DNA from: Fratercula arctica
Taxonomy: Eukaryota; Chordata; Aves; Charadriiformes; Alcidae
Reading direction: 5' to 3'
DNA: 64,000 bases
Assembly: GCA_947846985.1 (NCBI GenBank)
Contig: CANTUZ010000012.1
Location: forward strand, 20,980,135 to 21,044,134
This document shows positions 1 to 13,300 of the stretch, piece by piece (positions within the stretch are counted from its first letter, which is position 1; the number at the start of each line of letters is the position of its first letter). A program made the translations under genes and the position numbers. The notes under the pieces were generated by a model. That model was not told the origin of the DNA. It worked only from the letters and a program-made list of their open reading frames with translations, and searched no databases.

Positions 1-385
1 AAGCCGAGCATGAACAGGTCCCAAGAGGATTCGACTCCTTCCCCTCTTGGAACCTACCGTCCACATAGCATGGACATGGCAGCTGCTGCTCTGCAAGGAG
101 AGCCCACGTCAGCCTACTGCAAGCAGGTACTCCCACAACAGAGTGGTTTTGTTTCACAATACCATTCACAGAGGGAGATTTCAGATTCCCAAGGACCAGC
201 TCCCTCTGCATCTTCTTTCAATGGCACTGGAGAGACTACAGGACAATCAGCCATACGACATTGCCAATTGCCCTTTCCCAGATGATTACAGTCAAGTTTT
301 GTGCCTAGGGAAAACTATACATATAAGGAGATCACTCTTCAACCTGCTTAGGAAACGGGGATAGAAAAATGGGATGTTCACTGTG
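1..385. other. unassigned sequence at left edge
   Basis: Mixed-composition DNA with two short overlapping open frames (10-285 and 47-364, plus strand) that resemble no family I know and have no supporting splice or promoter signals. I see no repeat or RNA gene here. It ends where a CR1 tail begins. Confidence 0.5.
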
Positions 386-442
386 ATAGAATCATAGAAT
401 GTGTTGGGTTGGAAGGGACCTTTAAAGGTCATCTAGTCCAAA
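386..442 (-). repeat. CR1 LINE 3'-end fragment
   Basis: On the plus strand this reads as an ATAGAATCATAGAATG octamer tail, then GGTTGGAAGGGACC, then a short stretch ending CATCTAGTCCA. That is the reverse complement of the conserved 3' end of avian CR1 elements. Only about 57 bp remain, so it is a severely 5'-truncated or decayed copy with no coding content. The same block recurs, better preserved, at 62104-62165 in the same orientation. Confidence 0.8.
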
Positions 443-453
443 TCAGAAGAATA

Positions 454-477
454 AGCCTCAGAGACAATTCTGAGGCT
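454..477. repeat. short perfect inverted repeat (9-bp stem)
   Basis: The arms AGCCTCAGA and TCTGAGGCT pair perfectly around a six-base loop (463-468). It lies 12 bp beyond the CR1 fragment. It is too short for a microRNA precursor and has no U-run that would suggest termination, so it may be chance. Confidence 0.5.
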
Positions 478-2240
478 CTTAATCATATTGAATATAGTAT
501 AATCCTAGGAAAAATCCCATGTCAGTCCATGTTTTTATTCAGAAGAACATTTTCATTGTTAATACATTGGATTTTGCTTTTAGCTGACGTGCTCAGCGAT
601 TATAACATAGACATAGCGTTTGCATATGAAAGAGTAAGAAAGGAGTGAGTGTTATAGCCTACAGTAGAAGGATTGAGGATGGATGGATGTTTGCATTGGC
701 AAATAGCATTAGAAGTAATTGTTTTTAAAAGCATTCAGGTGCATCTCATTTTGCTTCCATATAACTAAAACGGAAGCAACTGATTTGCAACCTGGGATTT
801 GAAATAGCTGATAAAAAGCCAGAAAATCATTTTTTATAAAGTACTTGTTCAACAGCTGCAGCATCATGCAGTACCTGTTGGGGAAGTGCCAGGCTACCTG
901 CTTAATGTCTGGAGATTGATAACTGTTAGGAATTTGATGAATGACACGTTGAAAAGTTATACCCAGTGCCTGGACTACAGACAGGCCTAGGGATGATATC
1001 TTAAAAAAACAAACAAACAAACAAGATTTAAGTTAATTTAAGACTGTGATCAACAGTCTGCTGTGTTACTCATTCGGTACTTCAGGGTTTCTCTGCAAAG
1101 AAAAGGTCCTGAAGGCAGCCTGGCAAGTGCCCACTGATAGATTTCTTGAAAAGAAAGCTTTTCTTTGTCTTTGACAAATTCTGAACAAAGTCCTTCCTGA
1201 GATATGCAGAGAAACCTGAAGCATCCAAACCTCTATAATCCCATATATCCCAGGCATCCTCTGTGTCCTAGTTATAATTCCCAGCTCAGTAACACACAGA
1301 ACACTTGTGTTCTGCATAAGGACTAGAGAGGGAAAAAGAAAACAACAAATACACAAACAAAACAAAAAAACCCTCCCTCCTTCACTTACTGTGCTCTGTG
1401 CGAAGGGTCCAGAGGTGGTCTTGCTCACTGGTGTTTTTCTCTCAGACCCGCCATGTTCCAGCCCCACAGACACCCATGGAGCCAGCCTGGGCTGCTGCCA
1501 TCCCTCCCCAACACTTTGGACAGACAGACCTGTTCTACACATCCCCCTCCCTGGCAACAACACAGCTGTACTTTTGGCAGAGGACACTGGTGACATTAAA
1601 AACCAACAGTGCTTATTCCTCTGTGGATGGGATGAAGCAGATACAGTGCTGTCAGTTACTTAATGTAAATGCCATTTTGGGGAGACTTGGTCTCCCTAGC
1701 ACATAGTGAGCAGAGCGAGAAGGCTTCTTCCGTATGTACCGTCTCTGAATTGCCTTGCAGAAGAGCTCACAGCTCTCGACTGACTCTACAGGGAGCCCAT
1801 GGAGACTAAACTCCTATTTTAGGCTTGAGTGCAGTCCTTGCACAGTTTGACTGTAGGCTTCCCAGCACAATGAAGATAGGACTGTGGGTGGGTAGGCAAG
1901 CCCATGTCTGCAGTAGTTGGGTTATCTCAGAGCACAGGACGAAGGTGTCCCGGTCACTAGCAAGGACCGGCCAAAGCGCCTGCCCGAGGCCCGTACAGAG
2001 GGCAGCGCTGGTGCCTGTGCTACCCAGCTGCTCAGGTGCGTACAGGCGTGAGGCTAACCCAGGTGCTGTTGCGCTTTCAATTTATAGTACAAACAGAAAA
2101 CTGATGTTATTTCATGGGAATCCTGTGCCTGCCCTGAAGAAAAATGTGAATGGGAGACTTCCCAGCATCTCGCATCTGGAGCTTCACCTCAGTGCAACTC
2201 TAATACAAAAAATCCCAAAGAAATAAAAAATGTCTTTGAG
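478..2240. other. unassigned non-coding sequence
   Basis: No gene is recognised. A short (AAAC)n run lies at about 1003-1024. A minus-strand open frame of 176 codons (1066-1596) has no recognisable domain and is consistent with chance. A small GC- and CpG-richer patch lies at about 1950-2050, inside a plus-strand frame (1825-2226) that I do not recognise either. Confidence 0.5.
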
Positions 2241-2276
2241 ATATATACATGTTTATATACACATACATGTATATAT
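2241..2276. repeat. AT-rich inverted repeat (12-bp perfect arms)
   Basis: The arms ATATATACATGT (2241-2252) and ACATGTATATAT (2265-2276) are exact reverse complements around a 12-nt AT/CA-rich loop. It could extrude as a cruciform but is also typical of decayed (TA)n(CA)n microsatellite DNA. Confidence 0.7.
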
Positions 2277-3194
2277 ACACAGAGCAGCTTGCATGAAAAT
2301 TTTGAATCCAAAGCACTACACAAAGTCTCAGTACCTCTGGATTTTCCTTCTGGAGAGCACCAGCACTACTTTGTCAAAATAAGCAGCCCAGGGAAAGCTG
2401 CTTGACTTTGCTGGTATTAACTCATGCTTTGCTTCCCTAATCTTTTTGTTTTCAGTATGGCCAAATAACAGAGATGCAGAGAGAGATGGAGAATTCTATC
2501 CTAAAAGCCAGTTTCCTCTGTTACAGCAAGTGTTATCCCTGAGGTCAAGGATTGTCTGAATCAATAACACACCAATCTCAGTTGCCCCATTTAAATGGTG
2601 AGCCAGTTCACATAATCCAACCACGTCAGCTGAAAAAGAATGGTTTAGCAAACACTTTGCAGTCATCTGTTTTTTGCAACTTAGTAGTAGTAAATTATTG
2701 GATATCATTCTATTGTTGCAACTATGTATCTTTACACAATAGCAATTTTTCTTATAGTTTTCTCCTGCTCAGGTGCTTATTGAGTATTTTTATATGCCCC
2801 ATATTTATTTTCAAATACTGTTCAAAAACATTTACTGGAATTTTTCCATCTACAGAAATTTTAAGGGACTAAGTCCAGACGGAGTTCACAAGTGTATTTC
2901 TGAGGCAAGGAAAGCTGATACAAAGAATTTGTCTGCCCCACTAATTCAGAGCACAAAATTACTTACCTCCAGTCCTAACTTAAGAACAGCCTCTGCCTCC
3001 CAAGCCAACTGCATTCCACGGGGCTGTCCCAGCCACACGCGCTTCTGTTGGGAGTTTTTATACAGACATTGGTTAAAGGAAACAAGATTCATATATTAAC
3101 TTAACCATTTTCCATCAGTAAAAAAAAAAATAAATGTTAACCTACTGCATAGTTACACCTCAGCACCAAGAGCAGCCAAATCCCACTGGCTGCT
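2277..3194. other. unassigned AT-rich sequence
   Basis: No gene is recognised. Open frames at 2552-2872 and 2773-3099 are short and lysine/isoleucine-rich, as expected for AT-rich DNA. A short A-run lies at 3120-3130. Confidence 0.5.
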
Positions 3195-3262
3195 GGGGCA
3201 GCCAGGAGGGGTGGGAGCCCCAGCAACACCCCACAGCAAGACCTAGGGGCAGCCAGGAGGGG
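3195..3262. repeat. 17-bp direct repeat, period 51
   Basis: The 17-mer GGGGCAGCCAGGAGGGG occurs exactly at 3195-3211 and again at 3246-3262. The spacer is GC-rich and differs from the sequence following the second copy, so this is not a longer clean tandem array. A C9 run follows at 3292-3300. Confidence 0.7.
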
Positions 3263-6104
3263 AACCTTCACTGGAGGCCCAGCCGCCGCTGCCCCCCCCC
3301 TTAACAGTGAGAAGGTGCAAAGACCACCCAGACACCCCCCATCAGCCATGGGCCTGCATGGCCACAGTTTCCCCTCCCTATAGCAGCTCTGGCCATACTT
3401 TACCCCACAGCACAGAGGTGATTTGAAGTTTTAATGCCTCTCAGGTGAGGAGCATGTTTAAATCAGTAGCAGGTGGGGAAGGAAACCCCAAGAGATTTGA
3501 CAGGTAAACCTTTTTTTCCATGGGAAAAAAACCCAAGCTTTACCTAGTGGGCTAGAAGTCTTTCACCAAAAAAAAAAAAAGACACCAAAAATGTATAAAG
3601 CACTCAAAAAAATTACTCTGGTATCATGAAACAGAAATTAACATAAAGATACTTTAACTTCCTTTTTCATATTTTCTTTGGGATTGCACAAAGATATTGC
3701 CAATACTTCACATATATTTGTGGATCACACAAAGGCAGAAAAGCACTCAGTGAACATAAGAATGACAATAATAAAACCCTTTTTCTACCACATTGTAACT
3801 ATGTGCTGTATGCATGTTTAAGGATTTGCTTTAGGATCAATCTGAAAAATAACTGTGAATTTGAAAAACATTACTGATGCACTAGTATAGAAAATCTTAC
3901 ACTCATGCCAGAGGGGTTCGGAATAAATAGCCTTTGCAAGCTAATTTGGCTTTCAGCAGCCAACATGCTGCACCCACATCACCAACAAACAACGGGCAGT
4001 AAAACAAGCTCAGGGGAGCGAGCAGCTCCACGCACCCCTGTGCTCGGGGCTGGGAGCATTTGCTGCTTCTGAGGAGCAAAAGGCTGAACAGGGGGTGAAC
4101 TCTTCCGTACCGCACATGTCTTGTGACAGCGGACTTTCAGTCGGTACCACATACACGAGAGCACACTCTCTACTTACTTTGTGTGGTATCGGAAAACCAG
4201 AATCCTTCTTACAATTGAAGAATTTTGGCCAGCCACCGCAGAGGAGCTTTAAACGAAAGAAAAACCTTAGTACTGGCTGTTAAAATATTGTCAGAGAAAA
4301 GAGCAGCATTGTAATGCATGTCATACAGTACCGGACATCTGAAGAAGTACTGGTTTTTACAGGTGTTGTCTTAGCAGTTTGATGTGTAGTAGTGAGTTAA
4401 ACTAATACTGCAATTTATTTTTTTTTTTCTAAATGGCTGATTTTACAGGAGCATGAAACCTCATGGGAAACAGTCAATGCATAAGTTACTGCTTCCCTGT
4501 CGAAACTTGCCAGCAATGGAATATATTGTGACACCCTGTCTCAAGCAGACAGATACCAAAACTGACACTAAATACAATGCAGGGTCTGACTAATACTAGG
4601 TGAAACCTGACGCAAACATCAAACCATGGGGATTTTCAAAGTTGTGCAGGCGATGCCAAATTTGCTAGGAATGCTGTGTCTTTAGTGCGGATATCTGTGA
4701 GCATGTTGCACTTGCACCGCACCAGGTCACTGCAGCCCTGATGTCCTGCTCATTTTCAGCATCTGTAAATCCTAGAGATTAGGAGCTGCTTGGTAAAGCC
4801 ATGCTCTTACCTCTCAATCAGGTGCTGTGGAAACAGCAATTACAAGTTAAATTTCATCATGCTTAAAAATAATCCTCTTTTTCTCCTCTAGTCTAAGGTT
4901 ACCAGTCTTAAAAGAAGGAAGCAGACAATTAGAAATGAAGGAAAGCAAAGCCCCGGGCTGGGATGTACACGCAGCCTCCACTCCTCCTGCCCAGGTGTTG
5001 GCTCTTGGCTTATTCAGTATCTATAGCAACTTTGCTGGTGGCAGTGGTGGAGCAACAGCTGAACCTCAAAAGATCTCCATAACTCCTGTATGGGTCTGTA
5101 CCTCCATAATGGCCAGAAATTCTCAAAATTGCAGTGAATTTCTGGGAAAATGAATGTCTCTGCCACGTTTCTACTATGGCAGCCAGAAGAGCAGTACCAC
5201 TCAAAGAGGCATGTGCAAGTTCCCCAGGGACCAAAGAGCTGATCTGCTCCAAATCAAACCAGGCCTCAGACATCTCTGCACATCATGCTGAGGTATCTTC
5301 CAATGCATCATCTTTGGTTTTCTAGTGTACCTAATTAAAAAACACAGACCAGTTCTCTCCCTTCTCCTGTTTACAGGCATCAAAAATGAAGGACAAATAA
5401 GGACACTGGTTTGGCCTCTGGGGATAGTAGACTGAGGAGGCTCACTGTATGGTTTGAGACTTTTCTTTCCTAAAAAAGCAAAATGAAACATGCAAATATA
5501 TGCAAAGAACCAAGCCATTTCATATTGTAATTTATACTTGCGTTTAGGTGAGTGTATGTATATTTATGCCTTTTTAGTAGTATTTTATCTTGCTATCACT
5601 TAAATATTTTGAAAATGAAATAGTAATTACTTTTTTTCACTATTTCTATATGGAGCAGTGTGGTGAGATGTAGGAATTCAGACAGACAAGGAATATTCTG
5701 CATTGATCTCTGGGCATATGAAGGAATTTGAAAACATGAAGAGTTTCATATATTTGGAATCGAATCAATTGAAGGTGATTATTGTTAGGAACTTTTAGAT
5801 GAAGTTTCCCCATTGCTGCTTTATGTTTTCCATCTGCTTCTTTAAATGAAAAATTTTAGGAAAAAATATGCATTACTGTTATACCTTATTAATGTTTGAG
5901 GAACAAGACAGAGGCGCTCTTTGAGCTGGTCTCAAATAACCAGAAAAAATCTTTTTAAGAACAAAAAAAAAAATCACTTAAGGAAAAAAAACATTCCAGC
6001 TCTTGAGAAGTATGAGTGGTGGTAAGATTGCTATCTTATATTTAAAACAACAAATTACAAATATTGATCTTCCTTAACACCCTGGCAACTGAACTAAGGA
6101 CTAA
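3263..6104. other. unassigned AT-rich sequence
   Basis: No gene is recognised. Simple runs are A13 at 3568-3580 and T11 at 4418-4428. Short frames around 4935-5518 occur on both strands and overlap one another, which is a chance pattern. I see no CR1 or other named repeat. Confidence 0.5.
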
Positions 6105-6119
6105 CAGCAGCAGCAGCAG
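6105..6119 (+). repeat. (CAG)5 trinucleotide repeat
   Basis: Five perfect CAG units followed by CAC. They do not lie in a convincing reading frame. The tract is short and probably only mildly polymorphic. Confidence 0.9.
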
Positions 6120-7274
6120 CACGAATAAATGCCTAGACCAAGGTAACAAAAGCAGGGTGAGGAATTAAGCCTCATGACTTTATATTGTGTGCTAGATTGC
6201 AAGCCAGCTATTTAGAGGGATACCGTCTTCTTCCCTCTCAGCTAAAAACATCTATGTACAATGTAGAGTCATAGCATCCATAATGGCTGGGCCACTTCTC
6301 TGTCTTTTATGGCATGAGAAATTTTTTGCTTCCTTTTTCTTATTCCTAAGGCATGTTAAAATATTACATATTCACAATTAAACTTCAAAACAAAAATATG
6401 AAATTGTCTTAGTCTTTACAAACAAGTTCACCTTTTTTTTTTTTACTAGATTCTGTCATTTTAAATTTTGCCCTGTGAAGAAAGCATATGGCATAAAAAT
6501 CATCCCCACCTCTTCTGAAGTCCACATGGTATAGATTATTTAACAAAGTCTTGCTGTTTTATCAATAATAAGATTCTGGAGAAGAATACGGGCAGAGCAT
6601 ACAATTCTCACTTCACAGATTGCGTGGTACCTGGATGCCCAATTGCTTCTCAGAAGCTACCCACATCACTTCATCTCCATATCACTAAGAAAAAGACGAC
6701 ATAATCTGATGTTTGCTACTTGTGCATCTTGGGTTGTTGACTCTTCTCCAGCTAGACAAAACCAAGGATGAGCACATTTCACATGTGAGCTTCATGCTCT
6801 GCAAGGAATGAAAGGTCAAAGGGTAGCAAGCAAAAGCTATTTGCCATTCAGTTCTAATTTACCTCATAAATTATTAAACAATCCCTGATGCATTTCTATC
6901 TTTGATAGTCCTGTGGTATGAAGTGTAAGTCAATGGACAAGCTAATTGCAATAAGCAGAAGTGGTATTTAATGCACTGGACACTTTCAATAGCAAAGTAG
7001 TTCTAATTAGTGTTTCTAACTGATGTGACAGCAGTTTACAGAGCGCCAAAATAGTTCCTCATTTGTCAAGTGGGTCTGAAGCTTATGGCAGCTTTCTGAT
7101 CATCTCCCTTGCTGCAGGACCTGAAAGCACCTTCAAAAAGCTTTCTCTCATTGATCTTTAGTCAGATGCTGACTGAAAGGCACACAGCTTTGCCAGAAAG
7201 AAGATAGATAGATGCTGCACCAGCATGAAAATGTCACTTGCTTAATGAAAAAGGGTAGCTGCTCATAACCCCTC
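6120..7274. other. unassigned AT-rich sequence
   Basis: No open frame of note and no recognisable repeat. A T12 run lies at 6433-6444. Confidence 0.55.
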
Positions 7275-7310
7275 TGTATGCATGTATATGCACACGCATG
7301 CACATACACA
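7275..7310. repeat. 36-nt alternating purine/pyrimidine tract
   Basis: Every base from 7275 to 7310 alternates pyrimidine/purine, mixing TG, CA, TA and GC steps, with GCATGC-type cores near 7280 and 7299. Such tracts are the classical substrate for left-handed Z-DNA, although the TA steps weaken this. It is probably a decayed (CA)n/(TG)n microsatellite. Confidence 0.75.
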
Positions 7311-10300
7311 AGCCCAAACCCAGAGGCTGTGAATAGAGGCACTTTTATTAAGCATTTGAATGTGTGCATGTGTAAAGCACTGCCTGAATAAACTTTAGTG
7401 GATCATATATATCATATCTTTATATACACACATATAGATGCACAAATATGACATCACACAATCTATGACTGATATGCAGAGATTTTAAAAGGTGCATTAA
7501 GCTCTTCCCTCTAGACTTTTCATTGTGTTAGGCATGCAGTGCATCAAATGAACTACACCATTAGTTTCAAAATGTCAGAATTTACTTTCCTTGTCTATGA
7601 TTTTCTTCTAATATATCGATAGTTCAGCTATCCTGCTGTTCTCTGAGGGCTCAGGGAGTAAATGATGGTGTGTCAGATAAAGAGCAAGTATTTGCCGAAT
7701 ACAGTGTCAAGAAAGTTCAGAACAGTTTTCCCTTGGTTACACTTATCTTATAGCCATCATTAAATAATTAAATATTGTGGTTAGTTATGGGATAAACTAT
7801 GACATTTTCCTATGTAGCTCAGACAACATTTGAAAGAGCTCTAAAAGCATTTGAGGGAAGGAAGGGGGACTTCTGAAAATTGTTTGTAAATCCACTGCCA
7901 AGTGGGTCTGTCAAAAGCCACTTTTTACTGAAGTACATGCACTAGGTAGCAGGAGCTGTGATGTGGTACAACCAGAAGTTTTTGGACAGCACCATGTGTG
8001 AACCATAACCTTACTTGGATCCTGGAGATCCACCACTCCCTGCAATGCATGTTCCAGAAATCTCCCAAATCCTGAAAATGAGAAGATGTACAAAGAATTA
8101 TAACAAAACAGCCGGGTGGTATAGGCACTGCCAGGCTGTCCATCTCCCCAGTGCTCACACCAGATGGCTTCTGGCCAGGTACCTTGGATCCTAGGATTGT
8201 TCTGGCAGCCAAATATCTGGTGCAAAGCAGCACCCTTGGCCAGCTGTCTTTCACCAGCAGTCCTTCCTTGCTGGGTTTCTTGGGAAGAGTGCTCAAAAGC
8301 CAGCAGATATTTCAGAAGTGCTGAGTGACACCTCCATCAGTCCGTTAAGGGAGGTTTAGGACTACTTTTAGCACCGTCTTAGCTTACATCAGACTTGAAG
8401 GATACCTTATCCCACTGTCCAGGCTATGTGCTTCCTTAAAATAAAAGCTGAATTGAAAATGCATTATTTGTATATAAGGGTCAAACCAGTAAGAAAGAAA
8501 TGAAATAATTGAATAATAAGGCAAAAAGAATAACCACAAAATCTTTTTCTGGAAAAGGAAAAGAGAACTTCTCCACTACATTTTATAACCAGACGGAATC
8601 CTGAAAGGGCGGCTTTTCTTTCCATAGGCAGAAGACTCAATATCTAGAAATTGAGACCAAAAAAACCACAAACTCTAGTTTCCGCACATCAACAAGCTTT
8701 ACCATGGTGTTTTTTTCAGACTCCAAAAGTCTACTGCAATCAGAAGCTATTTGACTGATGACAACTCTCCTTTCTCTCCTAAGGCTTATACCCAGTTTAA
8801 AAAAACCCAAAAGATAAAGATGACTTCTAGGTTTTCTTGATTTCTAGGTATGGCGTTATTTTAATAACTACTAGAGGCCTCCTATTCAATTGCTACTCTG
8901 GCAGTATGAACAGCTTTAAAGCGAGCATGACAGAAAAGGATGCCCAGCTGAGGACAATGCCCACTGTCCAAAGAGATGACCACTCTCTCCCTCCGAAGTC
9001 TCTCTGTAAGTATTCCATAGTTTGTAAATATGCAGTTTGACCAGTTGAAGTAACAGAGTAATTTCAGATCAATCATGGAGGCTGATAGAGATAATTCGCT
9101 CCTCTTGCAGGAGACCACAGCTCATAAAAGTGCATGGAAGGCAATGTCACTTAATGCAGCACAGGCAATTAGGAGTATGGAAGGGACTGGGTCAGAACAC
9201 AAGTCAGAAATAATAGAGAGTATGCACTAATTGGAGAAGCTTTTTATTTTATTAGTGCTTCCATGTTAAATTAGTCAAATGGCTAAGGCACTTACAGAGT
9301 GGCAGTGAAGTATGCACACTCTGTGCCTGCCCAGCACAAAGCCGCATGTGGCTTCACATCTCTCTACCTTTGCTTTCTTCTCATTGTGCTTTCTAGACTC
9401 AGGACTCTGGCTGTCATGCAGTTCCTGTCCATATCAGCCTAGTCACCTTTCAGAGCAGGTGATTAAGTTTACCTAGTTAATAAATGAGAAAGTTATTTGA
9501 CTAAGGCACCACCTGGAACTCATTATTGAGCCAAATCAGTGACTGAACCCCATTAGCTTTGCTGTCTGGCTTCACTGCAGTGCAAGGGAGACAATGCATA
9601 CTTAAACCCATAGTGCTGCAAAATCTGCCCGTCCCACCCCAAGCTCTGCATGTTCCACGATAAGAGGTGAAATCAGTGGCACCTTAATGAATGATATCCC
9701 AACAGCCAAATTACAATGCACAAACCTAGTCTAAGCCAAGTGAGCATGGAAAGATATTGTCACCTCCATCACAGCACAGGCCCTTCACAGAGGCAGAAGA
9801 GCTGGTGGGGCAGTCTGTGGTTACCAAGAGAGGACTTGCATTTGCCCTGGTTTGCTTTTAAGGCATGTACATGCTAGCTTTCAGGCTAGGCAGAGGATGA
9901 TCAATGATCCTTCCCTCCCTTCAAAATTCTCATACCGATTTTCTAAAAATGATCCAGAATGCTATGGAGCTCTGTTCAGATTTAAAAACATTGCCAGAAA
10001 ACTTGCTTGGTAATGGAAGTGGGTGCTCTTCTTCTGATGTTTATGGCTTTGAAAATCAGATAGACTGTGGGTGATGGAGCAGTAGAACCTGTTTCACAGA
10101 GTCCCCTGTTCTTGCTTGTCATTTCCCAAAGAGCTTTGTATCACACAGGACAGAAGCAGAAAAAGCACCATTGTTTTACTGTAGTTTAGGATACTGTTTT
10201 GGAGAGAGCTATATGTCACAGGGGCCAGTCATAGAAGACCTGATATATATCTTGCATTTTCGATACTTTAAAAAGTGTTATTCTCCTGTTTAGGTCTCAG

Positions 10301-13300
10301 ACCTTCCATAACAGTTGTCATCTTGCAGCTCCTGTCTTAATTATTGCTCCTGTATTTTAGAAATTGTCCTTTTGTCGTTTGATCCACTTATTGACTTTTT
10401 TCTCTGATTCCATTTTGTGTTGTCCCAGCAAGCCTCCCTATCCTTTTATCAACTAATGCCCTATACTTTCACACTAATTTCTCACTAAACAATAGCTCTC
10501 CAGTTTCTTTTGTAGCTCTAGATCTGTTATGAATATTAATAGCTCCTTGCAAGCTCTATTTTTCCTGGGAAAGTGTTCTGGTGTTTGATCTGTGTCTTTT
10601 TCTTGAATACACTAATATCTCCGCAATTGGAGTTTGGGTTCCTTTTATGTTTTCCTACCAGATTCCTTTCTTCATTTCCATCTTTCCCTTTTATTGCAGA
10701 GTTGGAAGCCATGGAGGACCTTTAAGCATTTTTCTTTATTAAGCAAGCCTTCTCACACTGGCACAGTCTATGGTGATTTCTGCCCTCATTGTGGACTATT
10801 TCTGTACACTCCCTAAAGGCATCAAGCCATTCAGGTGGTAGCGTGTAATTTGTTTTGTACTGTGGAATTCCTGCCATGCCTATATGTATTTAGACCACAG
10901 GCAAACCAATAAAGTTGTCATAGAAACAAAGCATTTCATGAATAAATCAATTCATAACAAACTTGTAAACTTTGAAGAACCCACTGTGCTTTAACAACAC
11001 GTCTATTATATACACACACTAATCATATTTGTAATGAACAATGTACATATACTACACATGTCCATTTGTTTTGTCCTGTTGGGCATCTTACAAATTTTTA
11101 ACACTTTCTGCATGTTGTGCATGTCTCCACAGTATGGAAGAAGAGAATTGGATGCTTGCATGATAATATAGCAGCAGGAATTTTTCTATTTCTTTTTTGA
11201 TGTGCGAGGTGGAGGTTCAGTAAACTCTAAATGCCTTTTTTACAAGCCAGTGAGGACTGAAAGTATCAGTGCAGTAATTCTTTTTCTAGTCACAGACAAC
11301 ATAATAGGACTTCATCCACTCTTCACGTAATTAGAAAAAAGCCCAGTCGATGGGAGCCTGATAAAAGAATCAGATAATATTGCTGAGAGCTGATAATACA
11401 AGCAAAAGTTCAGAGGCTGAGAAAATCCTACCTTCTTTTCATACTGTTGAGTCTCATCGAAATACATGCATCTGAGGGGGAAATGCTGCTAGAATTGATC
11501 ACAATACAGTCTTGAAACTTTGTCACTTCGCAAATCATGCTTTCAGTAGGACTTGGGTGAGATGGGTGCAAAATACTACCCCATCAACACAGCACTCTTT
11601 GCCTGGGTGGGAACAGCCAGGCCAAACAGGATGGAGATTTTTTTGGAATGTCTCAGTCTAACAGTTCCCTGATTTCAAATGGATATTCATGCAGTAAGGT
11701 ACTATTTGCTGTGAGTTGTGCGGTGCATTTGAACTCTTAGCTATCAATGCAAAGCCGAAGGAGAGCTTTTCAAGCGTGCCTATGAGAAACTTGCCTACAA
11801 ACAAGATGAAAGAAAAGGAGTACGTGTTTCAGGATGTGGGGGGAATAGAAGAAATAACACTCACTATTAAAGAAGAATGGTTAGCATTCAAATTCAGGCT
11901 GGATATCTTCCCACTGATAGATACACATGATTAAGACCTGGTCCCATACAAGGGCAGCCTTATGGAGCCTGGAGCTGTGCCCAGAGGCCACAGCAGGTCC
12001 CTCCCCAGCACCATACCTCCTCTTCAGTCTCTGCAGAGAAAAGGGCAAGCTGAGCTGTCTGTTACAGGGTAATACCTATCTGCCCTCTCCATACAACAGC
12101 GCTGGTGGAAACAGATAGGAATAACGGGGCTGGTCTTAAGCATCTCTCCTAGAAAAAGTGTGCCTGAATAACAAATTCACAACATAAATTGGTAGTGATA
12201 CGTCAGAGCACATGAATCTGCCAGACACAGGGCTGGGTCTCATACTACTGATTCCAGTAATTAAACAGAAGGTTATAGTTTAATATCTCTCTAACCCATT
12301 AACGTTATGTAAACTTAGTTACAAACACCATTAGCTATATATACATCTCACTTCAAGGAGTTATTCTGAAACAGCAAGGAAAACCCAAACAAATTGCAGT
12401 AATGTTTTATAACTACAAGTTCAAAAAATGTCTCTCTCTGCAAGCCATTTATATGCTTTTTCTAGCATCTCTAGGATATTCATTAATTGCCTGGCAGTTA
12501 AAATTCCAAGTATTTATTTTGTTATATTCTAGGATATGTATACAGAGATGCAAACAAAGAAAGAATTTAAAAAAGAAAACTCTACAACACATTTAAGTGG
12601 CCTGTTTCTCTGCAGAATTCTCCCCTATTCACAATGGGAAGGCTACAATAAAGAACTTAGCTCACAGACACATATGGCAGGTTGGGTGATTTTTTTTTGG
12701 TGTTGTCTACACACAAGACACAAAAGCTCTCAGTTAGTGCTGTCCAGGAATATGCTATAGGGAGCACAACTCGAAAGCAAAAATCATCCACTTTCAAATT
12801 CACAGTGCTTTCTTTTAACAACATATTTTACAGATATGTTATTTCCATAGAACAATACATTACTTGGTAATTAGGTTCATTTATGGAATCAAATCAAGGC
12901 TGTCTACATTTCTGCTGGGTAATGTTCTTCGCAAACAATCCTCCCTCCTGGCTCCTCTGATTATTTTATGATTCCTCTTGCTTCTTGTCAGTACAGATTA
13001 AAGGTAACACATACTGCTGGGAACAAACATAATTTTCCAGCAGTAGCATTTTGTTTTCCTTAATAATTAACAAGTGCTGCTGACTAACCTTCCAGTATAA
13101 AATGTGCACCTTATCGAAAGGGAGCGGACACAGGTTAGAACAGCTCACGTGGGATATCAAAATAAGAAGTGTGATTAAAGCATTAAAGATTTAGAGGTTG
13201 ACATTAAGGGATGAAAGGTGGAATTACTGTAAATATAAAACTGTTCAGCATTAAATGGAATGTGTTGCACTTGAAACAGTCTTTCAAAGTGCTAACATTT

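Noticed and set aside
1066..1596. 176-codon minus-strand frame
   Set aside because: No recognisable domain, overlapped by plus-strand frames, and of a length expected to occur by chance in 128 kb of six-frame sequence.
6105..6119. (CAG)5 as a coding polyglutamine or polyserine tract
   Set aside because: Only five units and no supporting reading frame.
8157..8170. CTCF-like core CACCAGATGGC
   Set aside because: The outer positions mismatch the consensus (three in total), and there is no partner site nearby.
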